Shown here piece by piece: positions 6,513-13,272 of a stretch of DNA of 16,780 nucleotides (position 1 is the first letter of the stretch; each line of letters starts with the position of its first letter). The position numbers and the translations under genes are program-made. The stretch is from an uncultured Lysobacteraceae bacterium. Its GTDB lineage: Bacteria > Pseudomonadota > Gammaproteobacteria > Xanthomonadales > Xanthomonadaceae. The DNA lies in contig CAMLLG010000077.1 in assembly GCA_946480825.1 (NCBI GenBank), forward strand, positions 1 to 16,780, written 5' to 3'. Under the pieces are notes generated by a model. The model ran no database searches, was not told the DNA's origin, and saw only the letters and a list, made by a program, of their open reading frames with translations.

Positions 6513-8093
6513 ATGCGTCTGCCGGTCGCCATCGCAGCCCTCACCTTCGTCCTGGCTTCGGCCGTCGCCCCGGCGCAGGACAACCGGCTGCCGGACATCG
6601 GATCGTCCGCCAACGAACTGTTGAACCCGACGCAGCAGGCGGAGTACGGCAGCATGCTGCTGAGCCAATTGCGGCATTACGGCTACGTGCTGGACGACCC
6701 GTTGATCGACGGCTGGCTGCAGTCGGTGGGCCATCGCCTGGCCGCCGCCAGCGACAAGCCGCAGCATCCGTTCACGTTCTTCATGTTGAAGGACCGCGCG
6801 TTCAACGCCTTCGCCACGCTGGGCGGTTACATCGGCACCAATGCCGGTCTGGTGCTGGCGGCCGAAAGCGAGGACGAGGTCGCCGGCGTGCTCTCGCACG
6901 AAGTCGCCCACGTCACCCAGACCCACGTGCTGCGCAGCGTGGAGCGCGCGCAGAAGGACAGCGTGCCGATCCTGCTGGCGATGCTGGGCGCGATCGCCAT
7001 CGCCCAGTCGTCGGGCGGCAATTCCTCCGACGATGCCTCGATGGCCGCGCTGGCGTCGGCGCAGGCGCTGATGCAGCAGCGCCAGATCGATTACACCCGT
7101 TCCAACGAATCCGAGGCCGACCGCCTCGGCATCCAGACCCTGTCCCGCGCCGGTTACGACCCGCAGGCGATGGCCGGCATGTTCGGCCGGATGCAGGCGA
7201 TTTCGCGGGTGAACCAGGGCGGCGAGCGCGAGCGCGCGCCCGATTACCTGCGTACCCATCCGGTCAACACCACACGCATCAGCGAAGCCCGCGCGCGTGC
7301 CGACGAACTCGCCACCCGCCCCCGCGCCTTCGACCCGGGGAGCGTGGTCACCAGCGAAAATCCGCTGCTGCCGTCGAGCCTGCGCGTCGCCGGCCCCGCC
7401 GTGGCCAACGACAACGTGCAGTTCGGCTGGGCGCGCGAACGCATCCGCGTATTCAGCGCCAACACCGCGGTCGAAGCCGTGCGCGAATACGAGCGCATGC
7501 GTCAGGCCAAACCGCTCACCGACGCGCAGCGTTACGGCCTGGCCACCGCGCGCCTGCGCGATGGCGATTACGCGATCGCGGCGAAGGAATTGGCACCGCT
7601 GCTTTCGAAATATCCGGCGGACCCGTGGATCGTGATCGCGATGGCCGAAACCGAAGCCCGTGCCGGCAATCTCGCGGCGGCGGACACGCGGATGGAGGCA
7701 CTGCTGGCGCGCATGCCGAACCATCGCGCGGCGAGTCTGAGCTACGCCCGGTTGCTGGCCGAACGCAACGACCCCGAGGCCGGCCGACGTGCCCAAGCGG
7801 TGCTGCGGCCGCTGCTGGTTTCGGCCAAGGACGACCCGGTATTCCAACAGACTTTCGCCCGCGCCAGCGAGGTCGCTGGCGATCCGGTGCGCGCGGGCGA
7901 GGCCTACGCGGAGGCCGAATTCCTGAACGGCCGTCCGGAACGGGCCCTGATCCAACTGAACACCCTGATCAAGCGTCCGGAAGTCGATTACTACGCCCGC
8001 GCCCGGATCGAGGCACGGATCGCCGCGATCACCCCGACCGTGCTGGAACTGCGGCGACAGGGCGTGCGCGACGAGGTGCTGGAGCGCCGCTGA
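6513..8093 (+). CDS. bepA: periplasmic M48 metalloprotease with C-terminal tetratricopeptide-like repeats (BepA-like)
   Basis: A 526-residue secreted zinc protease resembling BepA (YfgC), which in E. coli assists assembly or clears misfolded LptD and other outer-membrane proteins with the BAM machinery. The N-terminus has a signal peptide (about residues 1-21, hydrophobic core 5-19, probable cleavage after APA). The M48 domain follows: LGGYIGTNAGLVL, then the zinc motif H129-E-V-A-H133, and the third ligand in NESEAD (E201, D203). From about residue 300 the protein is helical and repeat-like (alternating A/L-rich helices such as EARAGNLAAADTRMEAL), consistent with TPR units. The start at ATG 6513 begins the signal peptide; the frame is open back to 6375 but that extension is not signal-like. 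The ribosome binding site is weak. Confidence 0.9.
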   Translation: MRLPVAIAALTFVLASAVAPAQDNRLPDIGSSANELLNPTQQAEYGSMLLSQLRHYGYVLDDPLIDGWLQSVGHRLAAASDKPQHPFTFFMLKDRAFNAFATLGGYIGTNAGLVLAAESEDEVAGVLSHEVAHVTQTHVLRSVERAQKDSVPILLAMLGAIAIAQSSGGNSSDDASMAALASAQALMQQRQIDYTRSNESEADRLGIQTLSRAGYDPQAMAGMFGRMQAISRVNQGGERERAPDYLRTHPVNTTRISEARARADELATRPRAFDPGSVVTSENPLLPSSLRVAGPAVANDNVQFGWARERIRVFSANTAVEAVREYERMRQAKPLTDAQRYGLATARLRDGDYAIAAKELAPLLSKYPADPWIVIAMAETEARAGNLAAADTRMEALLARMPNHRAASLSYARLLAERNDPEAGRRAQAVLRPLLVSAKDDPVFQQTFARASEVAGDPVRAGEAYAEAEFLNGRPERALIQLNTLIKRPEVDYYARARIEARIAAITPTVLELRRQGVRDEVLERR

Positions 8094-8110
8094 TCCTTGG
8101 CGATCTCCGC

Positions 8111-8149
8111 TTGACACCATCGCATCACCGCATCACGATGCATCGATGC
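8111..8149 (+). promoter_or_regulatory. promoter and putative operator of the toxin-antitoxin pair
   Basis: A perfect -35 TTGACA (8111-8116) is followed at 17 bp by CACGAT (8134-8139, three of six), which would place the start of transcription at or next to the ATG of the antitoxin. The same stretch holds five half-sites: GCATC at 8122, 8130 and 8140, and GATGC at 8137 and 8145. The last two form the perfect palindrome GCATCGATGC (8140-8149), which covers the start codon; GCATC-AC-GATGC is a second one (8130-8141). This density suggests binding by the ribbon-helix-helix antitoxin. Confidence 0.5.
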
Positions 8150-8391
8150 GAACCACCATCGATCTGCCCGAAGACCTGCACCGCATCGCCACCAGCCTCG
8201 CCCACCACACCGGGCGCAGTCTCGGTCAGACGGTGGCCGAGCTGATGCGCCGGGGCCTGGCCGCCGATACCCGCCACGTCGCCGATGCGTCGGCCTCGTA
8301 TGTCGTTCATCCGGATACCGGACTGCCGGTCGTCGCCTCGCGGCAGCCGGTCACGGAAGACGACATCCGCGCGCTGGACGACGCGCCGTGA
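8146..8391 (+). CDS. ribbon-helix-helix antitoxin (VapB-like)
   Basis: An 81-residue protein. The N-terminus MRTTIDLPEDLHRIATSLA is a typical ribbon-helix-helix DNA-binding domain: a short beta strand (residues 2-6), then two helices up to about residue 40 with LGQTVAELMRRGL. The C-terminal half, with VVHPDTGLPVVASRQPVTEDDI, is the toxin-binding tail expected for such antitoxins. It overlaps the PIN toxin gene by 4 nt (GTGA). There is no Shine-Dalgarno sequence before the ATG, and the candidate -10 ends 6 nt upstream, so the mRNA may be leaderless. It lies 52 bp after the protease gene and likely represses its own promoter. Confidence 0.85.
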   Translation: MRTTIDLPEDLHRIATSLAHHTGRSLGQTVAELMRRGLAADTRHVADASASYVVHPDTGLPVVASRQPVTEDDIRALDDAP

Positions 8392-8789
8392 CGCATCTGC
8401 TGGACGGCAACGTCCTGGTCGCGCTGATCGACCGCTCCCACGTGCACCACCCTGCTGCGGTGCGCTGGTTCGGCGGGCATACCGCCGCGTTCGCGACTTG
8501 TCCCATCACCCAGGGGACGCTGATGCGGATGCTGCTGCGTTTCGACGCGGTTCCCGATGCGCCGGCCGCGGCCGCGGTGCTGGTGCGCCTGACCAGCCAT
8601 CCACGGCATGCCTTCTGGCCGGACGACCTCGGCTACGGAAAGATCCCGTGGACCGGGGTACTCGGGCACCGTCAGGTCACGGATGCCTACCTCGCCGCGC
8701 TGGCGCGGCATCGCAACGGCCGCCTCGCGACCTTCGACCGCGGCCTGGCCGCATTGCACGGAGATGTCGCGGATCTGGTGGATGTCTGA
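8388..8789 (+). CDS. PIN-domain toxin (VapC-like ribonuclease)
   Basis: A 133-residue PIN-domain protein, the expected toxin partner of the upstream antitoxin. PIN toxins of this type cleave RNA (tRNA or rRNA) with metal-binding acidic residues. Visible are D6 (LLDGNVLVALID), D99 (QVTDAYLAALA) and D117 (LATFDRGL). The second acidic position, usually Glu in CPxTE, is Gln42 here (CPITQGTLMR), so the catalytic set is altered; this may be a subfamily trait or loss of activity. Start codon GTG at 8388 overlaps the antitoxin stop (GTGA), pointing to coupled translation. The toxin gene is complete, and base composition resembles the neighbours, so there is no sign of recent arrival. Confidence 0.85.
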   Translation: MTHLLDGNVLVALIDRSHVHHPAAVRWFGGHTAAFATCPITQGTLMRMLLRFDAVPDAPAAAAVLVRLTSHPRHAFWPDDLGYGKIPWTGVLGHRQVTDAYLAALARHRNGRLATFDRGLAALHGDVADLVDV

Positions 8790-8868
8790 GCGCGCGCCGG
8801 CCGGATTACGGCGGCCCCGAAATGCCTGCGAATCCGACCGTCGCGATGCCGCCGAGGCCGTCATGGAT

Positions 8869-8886
8869 CGGTCACAAAAATGTCGT
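8869..8886 (+). promoter_or_regulatory. candidate Pho box upstream of phoB
   Basis: CGGTCAC-AAAA-ATGTCGT has the layout of a Pho box: two 7-bp units 11 bp apart with an A-rich 4-bp spacer, matching CTGTCAY at 6 of 7 and 5 of 7 positions. It lies 72 bp before the phoB start codon in an otherwise GC-rich region. It fits autoregulation of phoB. No good -10 is seen at the expected distance, though TACTGT (8888-8893) is close by. Confidence 0.45.
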
Positions 8887-8958
8887 CTACTGTGATCCGC
8901 ACCCGGCCAGCGATTCCCGACCGGGCATTCCCCGCAGCGGTTTCACGCAGAAGACGTC

Positions 8959-9648
8959 ATGCAGAAGCGCATCCTCATCGTCGACGACGAACCCGCGATC
9001 CGCGACATGGTCGCTTTCGCCCTGCGCAAGGGCGAGTACGAACCCGTCCATGCCGGCGACGGCCGCGAAGCCCAGGCCGCGATCGCCGAACGCGTGCCCG
9101 ACCTGATCCTCCTCGACTGGATGCTGCCCGGCGCCAGCGGGCTGGAACTGGCCCGGCGCTGGCGCCGCGACGCGCTCACCCGCGACATCCCGATCATCAT
9201 GCTCACCGCCCGCGGCGAAGAGAACGACCGCGTCGGCGGGCTGGAGGCGGGCGTCGACGATTACGTGGTGAAGCCGTTCTCGGCGCGAGAACTGCTGGCG
9301 CGGATCCGGGCGGTGCTGCGGCGTTCGCGCGAAGACGACGAGGACGGCAGCGTGCAGATCGGCGACCTGCGGATCGACGGCGCCTCCCACCGCGTGTTCG
9401 CGGGCGACGCCCAGATCCAGATCGGGCCGACCGAATATCGCCTGCTGCACTTCTTCATGACCCACGCCGAACGCGTCTACACCCGCAATCAGCTGCTGGA
9501 CCATGTCTGGGGCGGCAACACCTACGTCGAGGAGCGCACCGTCGACGTGCATATCCGCCGGCTGCGACGGGCGCTGGAACCGGTGCGGCTGGACGGCATG
9601 GTGCAGACCGTGCGCGGCGCCGGCTATCGGTTCTCGGCGACGCTCTGA
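8959..9648 (+). CDS. phoB: phosphate regulon response regulator PhoB
   Basis: An OmpR/PhoB-family transcription activator phosphorylated by PhoR when phosphate is scarce. The 229-residue product has a receiver domain (about 1-120) with D9, D10, phospho-acceptor D53, T83 and K105 all in place, and a C-terminal winged-helix domain (about 130-227) containing GPTEYRLLHFF, VEERTVDVHIRRLRRAL and RGAGYRF. Residue numbering of the active site matches E. coli PhoB. The ATG at 8959 begins MQKRILIVDDE; the site upstream (AGAAG) is modest. phoR follows after 50 bp and then ppk, giving a phosphate-sensing and polyphosphate operon. A candidate Pho box lies upstream. Confidence 0.95.
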   Translation: MQKRILIVDDEPAIRDMVAFALRKGEYEPVHAGDGREAQAAIAERVPDLILLDWMLPGASGLELARRWRRDALTRDIPIIMLTARGEENDRVGGLEAGVDDYVVKPFSARELLARIRAVLRRSREDDEDGSVQIGDLRIDGASHRVFAGDAQIQIGPTEYRLLHFFMTHAERVYTRNQLLDHVWGGNTYVEERTVDVHIRRLRRALEPVRLDGMVQTVRGAGYRFSATL

Positions 9649-9686
9649 GCGTCGCCGCGGCCGTGCGATCCCGTCGCGCGATCCCA

Positions 9687-9692
9687 TAGACT
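9687..9692 (+). promoter_or_regulatory. -10-like TAGACT directly before phoR
   Basis: TAGACT (four of six to TATAAT) ends 6 nt before the phoR ATG, which has no Shine-Dalgarno sequence. If used, transcription would begin at the ATG itself. No -35 of quality is visible. Confidence 0.25.
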
Positions 9693-9698
9693 GCACGG

Positions 9699-11030
9699 AT
9701 GCCGCACGATGCCCGCTCAGCATGGCGCAAGACGCTCGGCCAGCTCGCGCTGGTCCTCGCGCTCGCGCTCGCGTTGGGGTTCGCGGTCGGCCAACCGTGG
9801 CCCGTGCTCACGTTCGCCGCGCTCGGCGTGGTCGCCTGGCATTACTGGAAACTTCGGAGCGTGCTGCTGCGGCTGACCGCGCGCCAACGCCAGAGCCCGC
9901 CCACCGGCGACGGCGTCTGGAACCAGCTCGATCGCCTGCTCCATCGCAGCCAGCACGAGATGCGCGCGCGCAAACGCCGCCTCATCGACATGCTGCGCGC
10001 CTATCGCGCCGCCACCGCCGCCCTGCCCGACGCCATCGTCGTGGTCGAACGCAACAGCCAGCGCATCCTGTGGTTCAACGAAGCCGGCACCCGCCTGCTC
10101 GGACTGCGCCATCCGCGCGACCTCGGCGCCGCGCTCGGCGACCGTCTGCAGCCGCTGCCGATCGCGCACTGGCTGGCGGCCGGACGTCATGCCGAACCGC
10201 TGCTGGACGCGCCGTCGCCGGTCAGCCCGGAACTGCGTCTGAGCCTGCGCCTGATTCCCTACTCCGACGAACTGTGGCTGCTGGTCGCGCGCGATGTCAG
10301 CAAGCTGATGCGCCTGGAACAGATGCGTCGCGATTTCGTCGCCAACGTCTCGCACGAGCTGCGCACGCCGCTGACCGTGGTCCACGGCTATCTGGACATG
10401 CTCGATCCGGCCGAACAGCCGGAATGGGCGCCGATGCTGACCGAAATGCAGCGCCAGTCGCAGCGGATGACGCAACTGGTCGAAGATCTGCTGATGCTGT
10501 CGCGGCTGGAAGCGCAGGAAGCGCTGCCCGAGGAAACCGTGTCGATGGCGTCGATGCTGTCCACGCTCAAACGCGAGGCCGAGGCGCTGAGCCAGCGCCG
10601 ACACACCGTCACCGTCGAAGACGCCGCGGGCGTCGATCTCTGGGGCTCGACCAAGGAACTGCACAGCGCGTTCTCCAATCTGGTCAGCAACGCGATCCGC
10701 TACACGCCCGCCGGCGGCAGCATCCGCATCCGGTTCGTGCCCGAACGCGACGGCGGCGTGAGCCTCTCGGTGGAAGATACCGGTTACGGCATTCCCGCCT
10801 CGCACCTGCCGCGCATCACCGAACGCTTCTATCGCGTCTCCACCAGCCGCTCGCGCGAGAGCGGCGGCACCGGCCTCGGGCTGTCGATCGTCAAGCACGT
10901 GCTGAATCTGCACCAGGCGCGGCTGGAGATCGAGAGCGAGGTCGGCCGCGGCAGCCGCTTCGCCTGCCGTTTCGGCCGCGAACGCATCCGCGCGCGCGAC
11001 CGCGCACCGTACCCAGAAGAGCACGCATGA
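9699..11030 (+). CDS. phoR: phosphate regulon sensor histidine kinase PhoR
   Basis: Inner-membrane histidine kinase that phosphorylates PhoB. The 443-residue product has two hydrophobic segments at about 13-31 and 35-52 with almost no periplasmic loop, typical of PhoR, which senses the Pst transporter/PhoU state rather than an external ligand. A PAS-like domain follows (about 105-200, LPDAIVVVERNSQRILWFNEAG). The HisKA motif VSHELRTP carries phospho-acceptor H219. The ATPase domain shows the N-box N331 (NLVSNAIRYTP), D360 in VEDTGYGIP and the G2 box GGTGLGLSIVKH near 389-399. The gene starts 50 bp after phoB, without a visible ribosome binding site, and its stop overlaps the ppk start (ATGA). 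Confidence 0.95.
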   Translation: MPHDARSAWRKTLGQLALVLALALALGFAVGQPWPVLTFAALGVVAWHYWKLRSVLLRLTARQRQSPPTGDGVWNQLDRLLHRSQHEMRARKRRLIDMLRAYRAATAALPDAIVVVERNSQRILWFNEAGTRLLGLRHPRDLGAALGDRLQPLPIAHWLAAGRHAEPLLDAPSPVSPELRLSLRLIPYSDELWLLVARDVSKLMRLEQMRRDFVANVSHELRTPLTVVHGYLDMLDPAEQPEWAPMLTEMQRQSQRMTQLVEDLLMLSRLEAQEALPEETVSMASMLSTLKREAEALSQRRHTVTVEDAAGVDLWGSTKELHSAFSNLVSNAIRYTPAGGSIRIRFVPERDGGVSLSVEDTGYGIPASHLPRITERFYRVSTSRSRESGGTGLGLSIVKHVLNLHQARLEIESEVGRGSRFACRFGRERIRARDRAPYPEEHA

Positions 11031-13147
11031 GCCCGAGTCCTTCCGCCCGCACGCCGTCCCGCCCGCATCCCGCACAGGACGCGCCGCAGGAATCCGACCC
11101 GCTGCGCGATCCCTCGCTGTACCTCAATCGCGAGCTGTCGCAGCTGGATTTCAATTTCCGCGTGCTCGCGCACGCCCTCGACGGATCGGTGCCGCTGCTG
11201 GAGCGGTTGCGCTATCTGTGCATCTCCTGCACGAACCTCGACGAGTTCTTCGAGATCCGCGCCGCCACCGTGCGTCAGGCGCAGGATTTCGGCATGCCGC
11301 TGGCCGCCGACGGCATTCCGCACGCCACGCTGCTCAAACGCATCCACGACCGCGCCGCCGACCTGGTGGATGCGCAGTACCGCTGCTGGAACGAAGTGCT
11401 GCGCCCGGCGCTGAGCGAAGCCGGCGTGCGCGTACTGCATCGCCAGCACTGGACCGCGCGGCAGACGCGTTGGCTGCGCGCGTATTTCCGCGACGAGATC
11501 CTGCCGGTGCTGTCGCCGCTGGGGCTGGACCCTGCGCACCCCTTCCCGAAGATTCTCAACAAGTCGCTGAACATCGTGGTGGTGCTGAAAGGCAAGGACG
11601 CGTTCGGGCGCGCCGGCCATCTGGCCATCGTGCGCGCACCGCGCTCGCTGCCGCGGATCATCCAACTGCCGGAAAAAGCCTCGGGCGGAGAACACGACTT
11701 CGTGTTCCTGTCCGCGGTGCTGTCCGCCTTCGTCGACGAGTTGTTCCCGGGCATGGAGGTCAAGGGCGCCTACCAGTTCCGGGTGACCCGCAATTCCGAG
11801 CTGATCGTCGACGAAGAGGAAGTCGAGAATCTGGCGCTCGCGCTGCGCGACGAACTCGCCGGCCGCGGCTTCCTGCGCGCGATGCGTCTGGAAATCGCCG
11901 CCGACTGCCCGAAGCCGATCGTGCGCTCGCTGCTGGAGAATTTCGAACTGCCGGAAAACGCGGTCTACCGCATCCACGGGCCGGTGAATCTCAACCGCGC
12001 CGCGCAGATCTACGACCTGGTGCAGCGGCCGGACCTCAAGTTCCCGCCCTATCAGCCGCAGCAATTGAAGGACATGGAGACCATCTTCGAGCGCGCGGCC
12101 GCGGGCGACGTGCTGATGCACCATCCCTTCGATGCGTTCACGCCGGTGCTGGAGCTGATCAAGCAGGCCGCCGAAGATCCGAACGTGCTTGCGATCAAAC
12201 AGACGCTGTACCGCGCCGGCAAGGATTCGCCGATCGTCGAACATCTGATTCAGGCCGCGCGCAACGGCAAGGACGTGACCGTGGTGATCGAACTGCGCGC
12301 GCGCTTCGACGAGGAGGCGAACCTGCGCCTCGCCGACCGGCTGCAGGATGCGGGCGTGCAGGTGGTCTACGGCGTGGTCGGCTACAAGACGCACGCCAAG
12401 ATGCTGCTGATCGTGCGCCGCGAGGGCCGCAAGCTGCAGCGTTACACCCATCTGGGCACCGGCAACTACCACGCCGGCACCTCGCGCGCCTACACCGACT
12501 TCGGCCTGATCACCGCCGATGCCGACATCGGCAGCGACGTGCACCAGATCTTCCAGCAGATCTCCGGCCTGGCGCCGGCGATCAAGCTCCGCCGCCTGCT
12601 GCAATCGCCCTTCACGCTGCATGCGGGCGTGCTCAAGCGGATCGAGCGCGAGATGAAACACGCCAAAGCGGGCAGACCCGGACGCATCATCGCCAAGATG
12701 AACGCGCTCAACGAACCGCAGGTGATCCGCGCGCTCTACGGCGCATCGCAGGCCGGCGTGCAAATCGACCTGATCGTGCGCGGCGCCTGCACGCTGCGCC
12801 CGGGGATGCCGGGCGTATCGGAGAACATCCGCGTCCGCTCCATCGTCGGTCGCTTCCTCGAACACAGCCGCGTCTGGTGGTTCGGCAACGACGGCGAGCC
12901 CGAACTGTTCTGCTCCAGCGCCGACTGGCTGGAGCGCAATCTGCTGCGCCGGGTCGAGATCGGTTTCCCGATCGTCGACCCGACGCTGGCGGCGCGGGTG
13001 AAGGAGGAGTCGCTGGACAACTACCTGCTCGACAACCTCAACGCGTGGGAACTGCAGCCGGACGGCACCTATCGCCATCTTCGGCCCGAGGGCGACGCGA
13101 TGCCGCATTCGGCGCAGTCCGGTCTGCTCGCCAAACTCTGCGGCTGA
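11027..13147 (+). CDS. ppk: polyphosphate kinase 1
   Basis: PPK1 reversibly transfers the gamma-phosphate of ATP to polyphosphate. The 706-residue product is near normal length. The N-terminal domain begins SLYLNRELSQLDFNFRVL (about residues 29-47) with CTNLDEFFEIR further on. The two catalytic histidines are H456 in GYKTHAKMLLI (the autophosphorylated one) and H613 in FLEHSRVWWF. The motif LGTGNYHAGTSRAYTDFGL of the C-terminal phospholipase-D-like half is intact. The first 25 residues are Pro/Ser-rich and probably disordered. The start ATG overlaps the phoR stop by 4 nt (ATGA), so PPK is translationally coupled to PhoR and placed under phosphate control. Confidence 0.97.
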   Translation: MSPSPSARTPSRPHPAQDAPQESDPLRDPSLYLNRELSQLDFNFRVLAHALDGSVPLLERLRYLCISCTNLDEFFEIRAATVRQAQDFGMPLAADGIPHATLLKRIHDRAADLVDAQYRCWNEVLRPALSEAGVRVLHRQHWTARQTRWLRAYFRDEILPVLSPLGLDPAHPFPKILNKSLNIVVVLKGKDAFGRAGHLAIVRAPRSLPRIIQLPEKASGGEHDFVFLSAVLSAFVDELFPGMEVKGAYQFRVTRNSELIVDEEEVENLALALRDELAGRGFLRAMRLEIAADCPKPIVRSLLENFELPENAVYRIHGPVNLNRAAQIYDLVQRPDLKFPPYQPQQLKDMETIFERAAAGDVLMHHPFDAFTPVLELIKQAAEDPNVLAIKQTLYRAGKDSPIVEHLIQAARNGKDVTVVIELRARFDEEANLRLADRLQDAGVQVVYGVVGYKTHAKMLLIVRREGRKLQRYTHLGTGNYHAGTSRAYTDFGLITADADIGSDVHQIFQQISGLAPAIKLRRLLQSPFTLHAGVLKRIEREMKHAKAGRPGRIIAKMNALNEPQVIRALYGASQAGVQIDLIVRGACTLRPGMPGVSENIRVRSIVGRFLEHSRVWWFGNDGEPELFCSSADWLERNLLRRVEIGFPIVDPTLAARVKEESLDNYLLDNLNAWELQPDGTYRHLRPEGDAMPHSAQSGLLAKLCG

Positions 13148-13223
13148 GCGTTCCCGACGACGATGGGCGCCAAGCGCATCCACCCACCCGCCGCAAGACG
13201 TTCCGTTCGGTCGATCATGTTGG

Positions 13224-13229
13224 TAGGCT
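13224..13229 (+). promoter_or_regulatory. possible extended -10 of ppx
   Basis: TAGGCT preceded by TGG (TGnTAnnnT form) lies 43 nt before the ppx start codon, in the 125-bp ppk-ppx gap. The -35 region is weak. It would allow ppx expression apart from the upstream operon. Confidence 0.35.
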
Positions 13230-13272
13230 GCGCGGCATTCGCTCCCGCATCGCCCCGTCGAAGGCCTGCCGC

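Noticed and set aside
5558..6655. 365-codon version of the AhpD-like protein
   Set aside because: The extension runs through the glutaredoxin gene in another frame and through the divergent gap; the ATG at 5956 with a 4-nt overlap is the sensible start.
6468..8120. 550-codon open frame on the minus strand opposite the M48 protease gene
   Set aside because: Shadow of a well supported protease with signal peptide and HEVAH motif.
8146..8789. Toxin-antitoxin pair as part of a mobile island
   Set aside because: No flanking repeats, integrase, transposase or composition change could be seen around it.
10829..13183. 784-codon open frame on the minus strand opposite ppk
   Set aside because: The plus strand carries an intact PPK1 with all motifs. 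The antisense frame is low-complexity and rich in Arg, Gln, His and Val, the usual result of high-GC codon bias.
13148..13272. Pho box before ppx
   Set aside because: No pair of CTGTCAY-like units at 11-bp spacing was found in the ppk-ppx gap.
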